Shown one piece after another: positions 39,767-51,774 of a DNA stretch of 64,000 nucleotides (position 1 is its first letter; every line of letters begins with the position of its first letter). Both the position numbers and the translations under genes were made by a program. Below the pieces are notes generated by a model. The model was given only the letters and a program-made list of their open reading frames with translations. It was not told the DNA's origin and made no database searches. The DNA is from Anisakis pegreffii (taxonomy: Eukaryota; Nematoda; Chromadorea; Rhabditida; Anisakidae): the NCBI GenBank assembly GCA_035041965.1, contig JAPYMA010000325.1:62001-126000 (forward strand), written 5' to 3'.

Positions 39767-42700
39767 GTGTACGCACGAGGCAATATTCTGCTGGGTGGAT
39801 TGTTTCCAGTCCACGAGGCAGGTGTGAACGGTTCGGAGTGCGGCCTTTTGAAAGCAGCTCAGGGTGTTCAACGACTTCATGCTATGCTCTATGCACTCGA
39901 AGCCGTCAATGCCGACTCAAGTGTGCTACCTGGAATCGTGCTTGGTGCTCAAATTCTTGATACTTGGTTAGTTGCAGAACATTTGCAGTTAGTGCACGTT
40001 CTCTTTTGCGTGGGTGGCAAATGAATGTCGTGAGATCATTCAGTGATGTACCGTAAATTCCCCAGCAATTATCAATCCTACTTATAACTCTTAAGCCGTC
40101 CTCTATCTCTCTGTGCACAATTTTCCTAATTCACAACATCTGCTGCTATCGTATCGTTCGAAGATTATGAACGTGTTGCGCGAATCACTAAAATTCAAGC
40201 GAGTAATTTCGTATGGCTTCTGCGTAGAAGCAATTTTGCGCTAATTAATGGCTATACTTAGTGGCTGCACAAGAATAGAAATGCACTATTATGAAAAACG
40301 GATTTGCATTTTATTTTTAGTAACAATTTGATTTTAAAGCGTATTCCCAGCAGCAAACGCATCACTAATTCAACTATGTTGTCGATGTTGAAAAGTAAAC
40401 ATGTAGGTTTCTTCGTAAATGCTACGCAATGTGTGATTATGACTGTTGCTGCTGCCATTACGCTCAAAATTGTGCGATTAATTCATTTTACTCTCCGGCA
40501 ATGCTCCTAATGGAATAATCAACACTCTCATTTGACTTATCCGCAATTTGTTAATTTCAAACATCGTTCAATATTTCGTCCTAGAATCGTGCTAAAAGTA
40601 ACCGGAAACTTTGTTCCGATGGAAAGGTGTTTTATCGGCTCAGTTGAAATGATCGCTAAAAATTGTGTGATCAATTGTAATTTAAGAGCTATACGCTAGT
40701 GGGGCATTGCAACGCAGTTTAACGGCAGCTGAATAACGTCGTAGTTGCATAAGTAATCATTTACATCAATCTAGATTTGTATGAAGAGAATGAATGTGCG
40801 GTAAAATTTCTAAGTAGCGGAAACTCGAGCATAAGGTGAAAAGCAATCAAGCGCAAACACACACTGCAATGCAATTGGCAAATGAGCTAAAAGCCATTTG
40901 AAAATGTCACTTTTTGTCATGTAAAAACTCACCTAGTCAATAGATTATAGTAAAGTCTCGTGAACGTTACGGGGCAAATCTAGTGATGGTTTCAACCGCA
41001 AATTCATAGCAGCATTCAATGATGTTATTCAAAGTCTGCGAGCATTCAATCTGCGTTTATCTATAAAATGATTGAGGGTGCTCGATTAACTGTTCTAGTT
41101 CATTATGAAATGTTATATTGAGGATCTGATGAACTTACAGCGCCAGCTTAGTAACTTTGCAATAAGCAATGAATGCAATACATCTGCCCGATACAATCAA
41201 CTGAACATGATACACATTTACTCTGAGCTCGGGACGGATTGTATCTGTCGAAAAATTTTGGTTATAAAATGCGAACCTCCATGGAGTATCTCCCAAGAAA
41301 TGTGTTATATTTCTTTGAACTAATTGAAGAAACTAATACGCAATGAAGCTCTCACTTTTTTGGTCGAGGTACTGAAATGCACAAGAAACGATTCGCAATT
41401 GTTGAAGTTTCCGTGTATTTGTCACCTCCTACCACATACTAAAATCTCAATTGGAACTTAGTGCTGTTGTATAAGATAGACTTGGATTGTGCTTTCAAAT
41501 GAAGCTCAGTTCACATTGCGAAATGAGTAAGTGGTTGAATTCACTCGCCCAAATGAAGCAAAACGAACGCTATTGTGTGGCCATTTAGCTCAGTTGATTC
41601 GCATGCACTCGAGCAGACATCTGGTGTTCATAAAGACAATGATGTCGTCTGGCAACGGAATCGTTTGTACGGATGGCTCAAGACCCACTTACGGTCAGCA
41701 ACCTGTGGCTGCAGTTATTGGCGCTGCAAGTAGTCAAGTCTCTGTTATGGTTGCCTCAATGCTACAACTCTTCAAGGTTCTCTATTTTTTTTATCGACTG
41801 TAATTTCTCTGATTTTCCGTCAAAAATTTCCGATGGATCGCAAGCCTTGCGTTTTTGATCGCATTCGCATGACTGTCAAAGCTTTAATAACATTCTCAGA
41901 ACTAGTCCAGATAGTTTCGGTCAAACAATTGGACCAGTTCAAAGAATACTATTGATGACTATGTGACTGTGCACGATGTTATGGCAACGGTCATCGTGAA
42001 ATTATCGCTTGTTTACTTAGAATTAGCTTACTGAAACTTTTCAGTGACTTATTCAATTAGCTTACTTTTCAGCTTACTTTTCAGTGATTTATGGCCTTAA
42101 TTTTCTGAGTTGTTTTCTGTTTAGGCCTATCATTGGGTGAATTTTTAAATATGGAAGCAAATCAGCGGCGGAAACGTTCACATAGGGACTATAAACAGCC
42201 AAAATCATAGTTAGATGACAATTCTCTGAATAAATTTTATCACTTAAGAGCATTAAATCACATCTGGAGGATAGCAGCAGCAGAGAATTATCGTTGAAAT
42301 CTTTTCAAAGAAGAACACACTGTGATAACGCCAATGTCATCAATGAGACTCTGTGCAGTCAGTGTGTTAATAAATGATACTTGACGGTGTTTGCAAATGT
42401 TCTGCTTAGAGGACTTGTAAGCTAAAAGCAGTTTTAAACACCGAATGACGGAAAAATAAAGACCTTACTATATGCCTGTAATTACTAGATTAAAACCACT
42501 TTGACTGCCACTCACATCTGTAAATTGTTGAAGATAGAGAGCGATGAGAGAGGAGAGTCTAAAAGGTGCAAAGGGAGAATTTGAAATATCACTATGGCGA
42601 GAGTGAATTATTAGTGAGAAATTGAATATTGAAAATATGAAGAGGGGAACATTTTTTCTGCTGTTTCCGATGTGATGAAATTTTCGAAAACGTGGAGCTA

Positions 42701-45700
42701 ACATAAGACGAATAAGCTGAGAAGTATTCAAACGACTATCACTAGGCGTTTGCAATGGGTGAAAAGTAGTTAGTGGGAAATTATAACTAACAACTGAACA
42801 AAAAGCTTTTTGACGCGTTTAGCGTGAAATTATGATTCCAATAGTAAAAAGCTTTTTCGAATCCGTCATCGATCGAAGTTGTTTCATTGTATCAGTTCAT
42901 TGAAGCACATCTCCCATTAAGTACAGCCCATTCGTTGAGAAGAAAACAGTTTTTGATCACAAATTTCTACGGTAGTTGAGTGAAATTGTTCATGCGATAG
43001 AGTCACTGTTGTGGAAGCGATTGCTCTGAAAGGGAAGTTGCTATATAAGGGAAAGTGTTATCAATTGATTGATTTGGTGTTTTCATCTAAGTGCAACTAA
43101 TTTCTTTCAATAGACCCATATACAGGGTGTGCCAAAAAATGCGTGCATCTTTTATCAGCTGATAACTGAATTGTTTCATTTTTCTTTGCAGATTCAATCC
43201 ATTGAACCGATTGATGGCAGCCAGACTAAACTTTGAATGTTGAATGTTGAAAAAATGTTGAAAGTTAAACAAATCATAATAAACACCTAGTTTACAATTA
43301 CTTAAAGTGTGTACACATTTTTTTGGGACATCCTGTATTTGAAGTGTGTCATTTCATCATTTTACATTTTCGCTGAACTTCTCAAAGCAAACAGATCTAT
43401 GAAGGAAGCTGTACAACGCTCAGTCTGTTCCAAATGAATAACAGCTGTATTGCGTTAATGAAATAAGAGCTGGTACACTGCATCTGAATGAACTAATCGA
43501 CTCTTTGACGTGAACATATCACCTGTCAATGAAGAAATTTTGAGCGGAAAGGTTGTCAGTAATCAGTACGCTTCGTTCGGGAGGGTTTCACTTCAATTTC
43601 TAGACTCTTGTTTCTCCTCACCACTTATCCGATCGCATGAGGAGATACGTTTCAAAAATCATTGATCACTGGTTGATCATAGCATATCAATCCTATAGTG
43701 CATTCGGAGTGACTCATTAGTGTACCGTGCTGAAAAAAAAAACACTCTTGAAAAATTCTGACTTCAGAATCATTTCCATTCAAGAGTTGTTTATGTTTTG
43801 ATTGACGAAACAAGTGGATGCTATCGAAATAGCGCTGATCAAGTGACTGAGTTTTTTCAAATCAAAGACACATACATACATGCATAATTACCAATCATCA
43901 TACCAATGAAGAAATAATCAACGAGCGAAACTAAATTATTTATTTGGATGGTATAATTTTGATTCGATCACAGGAATCAGAAAGAGATAATCATTGCCAT
44001 TGTTCCCTGCCTTTCAATGAAGCGCACTTTCATCGAATGAGCACTGTTTTCAGGTTCCTCAGGTCAGCTATTCATCGACGGGTGCAGAGCTCAGTGAAAA
44101 ACCAAGGTATGTGGCTTGTGCGATTCTAGTAGCCTAATCGTAAATTGATCAGTTTTATTACTAAAGTCAAATATTAGCACAAAATAGTGAACGTTCCTCG
44201 AGGAATTGTATTCCATTCCTTTGAAAGTATGAAATCATTTGTGGTCATTTGTCGATGCAAGTCCAAATCTCATTCGTTAAGCGCTCAGCTGAAAATGAGG
44301 GAATCATTGGGGACCTACTCGTTCACAAATTGTTGTTGCAGTTTTCAGAAGGGGGCAGTCTGAAAATGAACGATCAAGCAACACAGTGCAATACAAAAAC
44401 ACTACCGTAGACTCTTTCACATCGGTATTTGAGAGTAATAATCACGAAAATTTCCTCGTTCATCTCTGCAAAACAAATTTAAACTCTCATTTAAAAATTC
44501 CAGGTTTGATTACTTCTCACGTGTTGTACCTCCTGACAATCTTCAAGCGACAGCAATGGCACACTTGGTTGGTGATACAGGTTTTGCGTTGCATTTACAA
44601 GTTGCAACTCTGGAGACAATCTTTTGCACTGAATTCGATGAATTTACTGAATGAGAACAGTTTTGATAGCGGCAGCAGAACGTTTCAGTCCGGAGAATTG
44701 ACAGTAACCAAAGGGCCGGAAGAGACAACACAACATTTTTAATACGAGAGTCTCCCTTCACAGAAATATTGCTATGTTCAGTGCAAGGATCAAGGATCCC
44801 TACGAATGTTGTGTAACTGTGTTGTGTAACGCAGAAGATCGGGAATTTTCAAGCATTCTGCCAATTTGACAATATATGTTCATAGTCATGCGAATTGATG
44901 CACCGACATGCACTGAACAGAAAGCCAATTGTTTCAAACCAGCAAATATGACTCACTGAAGTCGTGAATACGCTTTTGTAATATCAGCAAATATCACATC
45001 TTTTACCTCTCATCATTGTCTTCTCGATACATTTTATATTCTTGAATCTGATCTGGACCGTGTATTCAGCGAACCTGAACACATTCAGTGTTAAAATATT
45101 GACTGGAAACGATTGAGGTAACCAAATTGGGATGGACATATGTGCATGCAGTGGCGGTGACAGGTTCGTACGGTGAACGGGGCATGGATTCGTTTCGTGC
45201 AGCTGCGACTGAACGTGGTGTTTGCATCGATGGTGATGTTCATAAGATCAGTCGACGCTGGAGCGATCATCATTACAGGTGCATTTTGATGTGACACTCC
45301 TAGGTTTAGCTGCAATGCTGCTCGATTAGCTTTCACTGCAAATTTTATGAATACTGATGCGATCGAATGTGGTTAATAGAATAAATTATGCTAGCCCTAG
45401 AAGAGTATCTTCATTTAGAAGACTTATTGTAATTGTTATGCGGATAGCGACAATGGAAACGATAAGCATAATAATGTTAGCTTTAATTTGAAGGAACCTC
45501 ATAATTCGAATGCGAAGCACAGGAAAAGCGAGAGGCGTTGTGATGTTCGTTGATGAGGAGCATCTTAGGCGAATATTGGCGAAACTCGATCAAATGATCC
45601 AACAGGATCCCACGCTTGATAACTATTTTTGGTTGGTTTGATGGAATCGCACACAAAATGTTCAATATTTGAGGAGATGTATCAACAGTGAATTCGTTAG

Positions 45701-48700
45701 AATTGCAATGGAGCATGTTTATGATATCTATCGCATTCCGGAATAGCACCAGAAAATTGTACTCCACTAAAAGAATGTCCTTTGAATCACCTTGAATCTC
45801 CCAACCCATTCTTTTACTCTGGCCAAGAAATTCTTCATAAAATGCACCGATTTAGAACTTTTTACTTCATTCACTTCACTACTTCATCATCAATGCCCTA
45901 CTACTGAATAACAAGCATTCTTCAGAGTGAACATAGTCGGCTTCTTCTTCTTAGTTGAAAATAATAATTTAATCGCGATGTTTAACACGTTATGAGTGCA
46001 CCTATCCAACGATAATGAATCGGAAACAAGTTTTTAAGATAACAGGAGATTTTAGAAACAAGATACTCATTGCATTGAAAATTTACGATGAGATGAATAA
46101 AGATAGGCATCTAAAGATTCCATCAAAACATTTCGATCAGCTACCATATAAGCACTAAAAGTGCGAAACTCTAAAGCTAAAGTTTGATTAAATAACTTTT
46201 CTAAAACAGGTTCTTTTTAAAGGGGTTGACTGAGCATTAAATTGAATGAAAGACTGTGTGTCAAGAAAACAATCGATGTTTTTGTGAGCAGGCTTGATTT
46301 CAGGTTTGTAGCAAGCGATTCATGGGGCACAAAACAATCTGTGGTCAGTGGATATGAGACTATCACTAGTGGCGCCATAACTATTGCACCGGACCTTCGG
46401 ACCATCCCTGGTACGAATACTCAACTTCACATCATACTCCATTCTCTTCAACTTCTTCCAGGTTGTCAGGAAGGGAAAAAGTTTCATAATGCTCCTTGTG
46501 CTCGACTATGTGTCGCATCCTTGATCTGGAATTGTCATTTTTAAGCGGAAGGCTTCCCTAACGATTCAGCCCAATTTTTTTCACTCTTCCTTCTTTAATG
46601 GGGGGCTGTCTAGTTATTCTGCACAGTTAGACTGCGCGATTCAAAATGACCATCGAAAGGTGCACGACAACGAATTTAAGTGATGCTGACTGAAAAGAAA
46701 TTCTTTGTTACTTGAGCATACTCATTACTCATGCTAACGTTCAGTGTCTTTACTCGAAGACTGATACACCTACGGAGATCAGGAGCAATCACAGTCAAAA
46801 ATTATGGTCAACAATGTAGCGAAGATAGCTACAAATTGAATTTCGTCGTGCTTGATCATTTCATTCCTTTAAGCTTTAGGGTTCAATGTTTATTTCAAAA
46901 GCCTTGGCCCATCGAACACGTTCCTGAAGGAGTATTGGGAATCATTGAATTGTACGACTCAAGTGAATTTCGGAGAATGTTTCTCTCATCTGGGTATTAC
47001 GTTCGAACAAGAGGCCTACGTTTCATCAGTAGTTGATGCGGTTAACCTTGTTGCAAGAGCGTTGCATCGATATGTTAAGGTGAGGCGATATTTTATGTGA
47101 ACTAAAAACTTCACCTTGATGTCACATTAATGTTGTCAATATAAAACGCCATTATGATCAAGTAGTACGATCAAGCATTCGTAATGATCAGCGTACATTG
47201 TACAAACTTGTAACAATTGCCACCTGGCTATCGGTGTCAAAACTTATCGCTTATTCAGACTGCATGCGGTAAAATACCGTTTCATAAGTGCAACGTTTCG
47301 CGGATTGGTTTTGAGGGAAGTCGATTGCAAAAATACTATCGCAACGTTTCGTTAACACGTAAGTTTTGCTTGTCATTTTACGAGCAGAATTCTGCACTTT
47401 CTAACAATAATCACTTTCTTAAGCAGTAGAATTCTTTTGATAAAGGTTTCACACCAACGTAGTGACAGGTGGAGTAAAAGTCTGAAAACTGTATCCATTA
47501 ATTAACTGTAAGATCAAATATAGACATACAGAACAACGATACAATAACGGAGCGATGCGCATAATAAAGTTCTATTAAAGTGGGTAAAGGCTGATCTCAG
47601 AGCCAAAATCCTTCATTCAGAATGACAACCACCAAAATTACCAGCTGCCTTGGGATGAGAAATGGGTAGTTTGCTAACATTTCTCATCCCAAGGCAGCTG
47701 GTAATCATGTTTTTGAGCGAGTAAATCTTCTTATGTCATAGATTTACTATTGTGTTCCGAATTAAGCGTTGAGTGATAACATTCAAATGGTTTTGAACCA
47801 CTAATTACTCCAACCGTATAATTAATTAACGCTTACACCAAATCATCGAGCAGTCGTTTTATTTAATCTCATTGTTTACGCTGGATTATCACAGGAATGA
47901 TGCATTCGACCAGATTTTTTAGCAGCAGTTCGAGAAATGCGTCGATGATTTTCAGTAGATGGAAAGAGACTGTTCGTACCTCTCAGTTTTTTTCTAATTG
48001 TTTCAGCTGGTAGCCCTCCGTTAATTGATGCAAACGGTGACGGTATTGGCAAGTACAGCATTTATCAGCTGAACGATCATGGCAGATATACGAAAGTAGG
48101 AAAATGGATCGCTGGAAAGGACTTTGATCTGGACATCGACCGAGTTAGGTTAGTAAAGCAGTAAATGAAGATGGTGTTATGAGCGGGAGCTGTATTCGGT
48201 TGTTGATCATTGTTATGAACTGTTCAACTTTTCTTATTTGCCTAGAAGGAGCAGTTGTTTTTTGGATATGCAGCAGATGTTTGAAAGATATTGCATTTCA
48301 TGCTCAAAAAGAGTTTTTGTCTATGTGCAGGAATGGACTGAAGAATTGGGACGCAGCGTTACCACTCTCGGTTTGTAGCACCAAATGTGACCGAGGATAT
48401 TATCGTGCCTATCAAGACCAAACATGCTGCTGGACGTGTATTCCCTGCGATGTTACAACCTCTATTATATTGAACGAAACCAGGTTGATGCACAATGAAC
48501 TCGTTTCATGTTTTGAATTTTATCATTAATTCCACACGATCATAACGCTGCACTGATTATCATTCTAATGGCGCTCACCACACTACTTCACTTAATCTGC
48601 ATTGGCTGATTTATGCTTCCAATTTAGGTTTATCTCACTGAACACGTGAAAAAAAATCAAGAAATTATCGTTCCCAAGTAATTCCTAGGGATATCATCGA

Positions 48701-51700
48701 TGAATTTCTAGTTGTATTCAATGTCCACTGGGTGAAGTACCGAATAAGGATCTGGATACGTGTAAACCAATCCCACCAGAAATACTGCATTATGATAGTC
48801 CATGGGTCGTTCTGCCTGCAGCGTTTTCTACACTCGGTATCGCAGCAACGATTTTCGTTGTTTTGGTACGTTTCTTGTCGATCCCTTGAAAAAAATTGAA
48901 TATATTTGAAATTTCGTTCAGGTGAGCCTGTTGTTCTGCAACTGTAAGCTTGATCCACTTTTGTCTTGTGAAAGAATAAAATATCCTGCTGAGCGATGCA
49001 TCAAGATAGGATCCAAGAGTTAAAAACGCTCAATTAAGGTTTTTATTCGATACAGTTCAACACCAGTCGTTATGGCATCAGGTCGAGAGCTGTGCTATTG
49101 CATGCTCAGTGGTATATCGCTTTGCTATATGGTCACATTCGTTCTCGTTTCAAAGCCAACCGTCGGCATATGTGCTGCTTCGAGGGTTTTGATTGGTTTA
49201 TCGATGTCGGCTATTTACGCTGCGATACTCACCAAAACGAATCGCCTCGCAAGAGTTTTTGCACCACACAGTGCGGCTAGACCCGGTTGCATAGTTCCTC
49301 GTGCCCAGGTTATTCACTTGCAATCTCCACTGCTAACGTGTGTAATCCTCTTATTATTTGAAGTTTTCAAACAACGCATTACATCAATTTCATCATCCTC
49401 AAAAAATATCAGTGCGAAAACTCACTGAAAATCTGTCAGCAATGAGAATTTCATAATCTCGAGCTACTGCTCACAAGATCAATAGACTTTTGTACAGTAC
49501 GATAAAGCAGTGGGAGGCTTATATGGTTGGTAAATACTGCTGGGAGATGTGATAGAAACATTTTTTGGAAATTTTAGCAGTTTCAAAGTAGGGTGAGTAA
49601 GGTGAATCTACCCAAGATGCCTCCATAACCCTTTCAAATCCATAAGTACCATTGCACGAAAAGCGATTAGGTTAAGCAAAAAACGAATGGAAAGAAAAGG
49701 TGAATGAAAAATCTGAACGTGAAAAAATCTGAATCCGTCAGTCATCATTCGAGAAACTTATAGACTGGTATAACATCAACAGCAAAATTGCAGGTTGGTA
49801 TCTGTGCGGCGATCGTTTCTGTGCAACTAGTTGGTTCATTGATATGGTTGATAATCTATCCGCCCGGTACGAAGGTACAATTCCCGACTCGAACAGAAGC
49901 CATTCTAACGTGCAAAGCCACGGCAGCGCATCTGTTGGCGTCGTTAATGTACAATATGCTGCTCATTATTGCGTGCACGTTGTACGCATTCAAAACACGC
50001 AAAATACCCGAGAATTTCAACGAAACACGTCTAATCGGATTCACGATGTATAGCACGAGCATTCTTTGGTTATCGTTTGGTTTGTGCTTTAACTTAACCG
50101 TTGTTCGCTTATGTTGTTGCTACAACAAATGTCCAAAGGTTTCCGAAGGATGTTCAAATTTAATGGATATCACCGGAGAAACTCTTGATCTACTTCACAG
50201 TCAAAATAGCAAATCTGCACGTTACCCATTCAGCACTCTACGGAAAAACAACAAAATCAAACGAAAGTATCACAACAGATCGAACATTACTTTTTTTTTC
50301 AGGGCCGATATACTTTGCAACTCAAAACAATTTTAAGGTTTACGTTTTTGATACTTCACGCTTTCATTTTTAAATTTGCGATTACATTTCGTCGCATAGA
50401 ATTCAACCGACACAGCAACTAACTCAGTGAATATTCGTTCAGTCGACTTGAAAGTCATAAAATTGAACGATGTGTTCAAGTTAATTTCAAAGTGCCAACA
50501 TGGAATGTTCTCTTGCAGATACAAGTGACAAGTCTATGTATGTGCATTTCAATGAGCGGTACTGTAGCGTTGTGTTGTTTCTTTGCACCTAAGGTCTACA
50601 TTGTTCTGTGGCAACCGTACAAAAATGTTCGTACACGACAGTCTGCAGTCGGTAGACTGGTGAATCAGCAAATGCGATTTATAAGGTTTCTAAGCAATCA
50701 TTTAACTCAAATGTCTCAAATTCAGTGAAATCATTGCGCATCGATCAACGGCTCTTCATTTTGTGGTGTTTGTTTTCGTCACTTTCAAGTGACACTTAAT
50801 TGTTAGCATGTCTCATGTGCTGTGCTTTGCCAATCCATCTGATCGAATTTGAAGCAAAAAAGTTTCGTCGATAATATGATAACAATGAAACATCACCGCC
50901 ATAGAAATAACATCAGTAGATGCATACTCGAAATTATGACCAACACTGTCAACTTGATGAATAAATTTCAGTCAAATAGCCACCTCAGCAGCGCCCGAAT
51001 GCACTCCGATTTGTACCTCAATTGGCGAGTACTCCTCTAACCCGCACGTCGCCACACCTTCTGTTGATTGTAAGCAATTAATATTCACAAATGTTCTCTT
51101 ATCCGATATTGTCTCGAACTTATAATAAAAAAGTAGCGTTGATCTTTAATGTTTGTTGTGATTGCGCATGCCAAAACTAACTGATGCATTACAACTAATG
51201 GCAAGACCATCGAACATGTTGTGTACTCAAGATCCCAGAGAGTTGATAAGCCTCTGCTACGAACTGATCCGTATCGTTGGCTTTGCATGATAGAAAACAG
51301 CGAAAAGTGATAATGATGATAATGTGATTTGTGTTGATAGCAGAGAGCATTTGTATAGTACCGTAATGAGTTGTGATCGTTGTTCAAACAGCTGATCAGA
51401 CGGACTGTTTTGAGGTGACGTGTAACTTGAGTAGAGATTTTACAGCCGAGGGACCTTCGTTGGCATCGAAGCCAGCCGCGACACCGAACCCAGCAACTGC
51501 TCCAACTACTCCAACAGCCAGCACCACCAACAATACCACCACCACACGTCAAACGCCAGTCATCACACAACCGTTGCTCGAGTTGTCTAGTGATGAGGAT
51601 GCGACCACTACCGTAACCGAAACAACGCCATTCATCGAATCAAACAACTCGTCATCACCTCCTCTCATACCCTATTCTTTCAGTGATGTTGTCAAGGATA

Positions 51701-51774
51701 CTGTCACTCAACAACACCAAGTCGAAATGATTCTCGATCAAATTGCATCGAATAACAACGTCACCTTCTTGTGA
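39767..51774 (+). CDS. Metabotropic glutamate receptor (class C GPCR), 18 exons, 5' end missing, one frameshift
   Basis: Neuronal glutamate-gated receptor of the plasma membrane that signals through G proteins. Exons: 39767-39966, 41589-41776, 44054-44106, 44504-44567, 45118-45278, 45494-45631, 46304-46410, 46880-47079, 47259-47358, 48007-48148, 48331-48483, 48712-48865, 49039-49308, 49794-50079, 50303-50337, 50519-50685, 50972-51069, 51392-51774. The Venus-flytrap domain has GNILLGGLFPVHE, SYSSTGAELS (the Ser/Thr that bind glutamate), YFSRVVPPD, VTGSYGERG and SDSWG. A cysteine-rich domain follows (CSTKC, CCWTCIPC, CIQCPLG). Then seven membrane segments, with KTRKIPENFNE in loop 2-3 and APKVYIVLWQPYKNVR at the end of TM7. 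The tail is Thr/Pro-rich. The last loop motif looks closest to the group II (mgl-1) kind, which is inference. All phases fit (965 aa) except one surplus base in exon 2 near 41620. The first exon with the signal peptide was not found. Confidence 0.93.
41589..41776 (+). other. Receptor exon with apparent one-base insertion
   Basis: This exon should be 187 bases to keep frame between its neighbours but is 188. The first part reads DSHALEQ in the entry frame, and the conserved continuation LVFIKTMMSSGNGIVC and AAVIGAASS reads one base later. The shift falls at about 41614-41622 (CAGACATCTGGTG). It is either an assembly or sequencing error or a real inactivating allele. The other 17 exons are undamaged, which favours error. 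Confidence 0.8.
43123..43335. mobile_element. Mariner-type MITE, 213 bp, in a receptor intron
   Basis: Ends are CAGGGTGTGCCAAAAAATG and, in reverse complement from the right, CAGGATGTCCCAAAAAAATG. Each is flanked by TA (43121-43122 and 43336-43337), the target site of Tc1/mariner elements. The interior has no transposase. It lies in the intron between receptor exons ending 41776 and starting 44054. The two ends differ at two positions, so the copy is not brand new. Confidence 0.85.
47637..47705. ncRNA. Perfect 28-bp hairpin in a receptor intron, candidate small-RNA precursor
   Basis: Left arm 47637-47664 (begins ATTACCAGCTGCCTTGG) and right arm 47678-47705 are exact reverse complements, with a 13-base loop at 47665-47677. 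The whole is 69 bases and lies in the receptor intron between 47358 and 48007. Size fits a Dicer substrate, but fully perfect arms are unusual for an old microRNA and fit better a young inverted duplication or an siRNA-type hairpin. Not recognised as a known microRNA. Confidence 0.5.

Noticed and set aside
51085..51570. 161-codon minus-strand open frame
   Set aside because: Antisense to the Thr/Pro-rich tail exon of the receptor, which is in phase with the rest of that gene.
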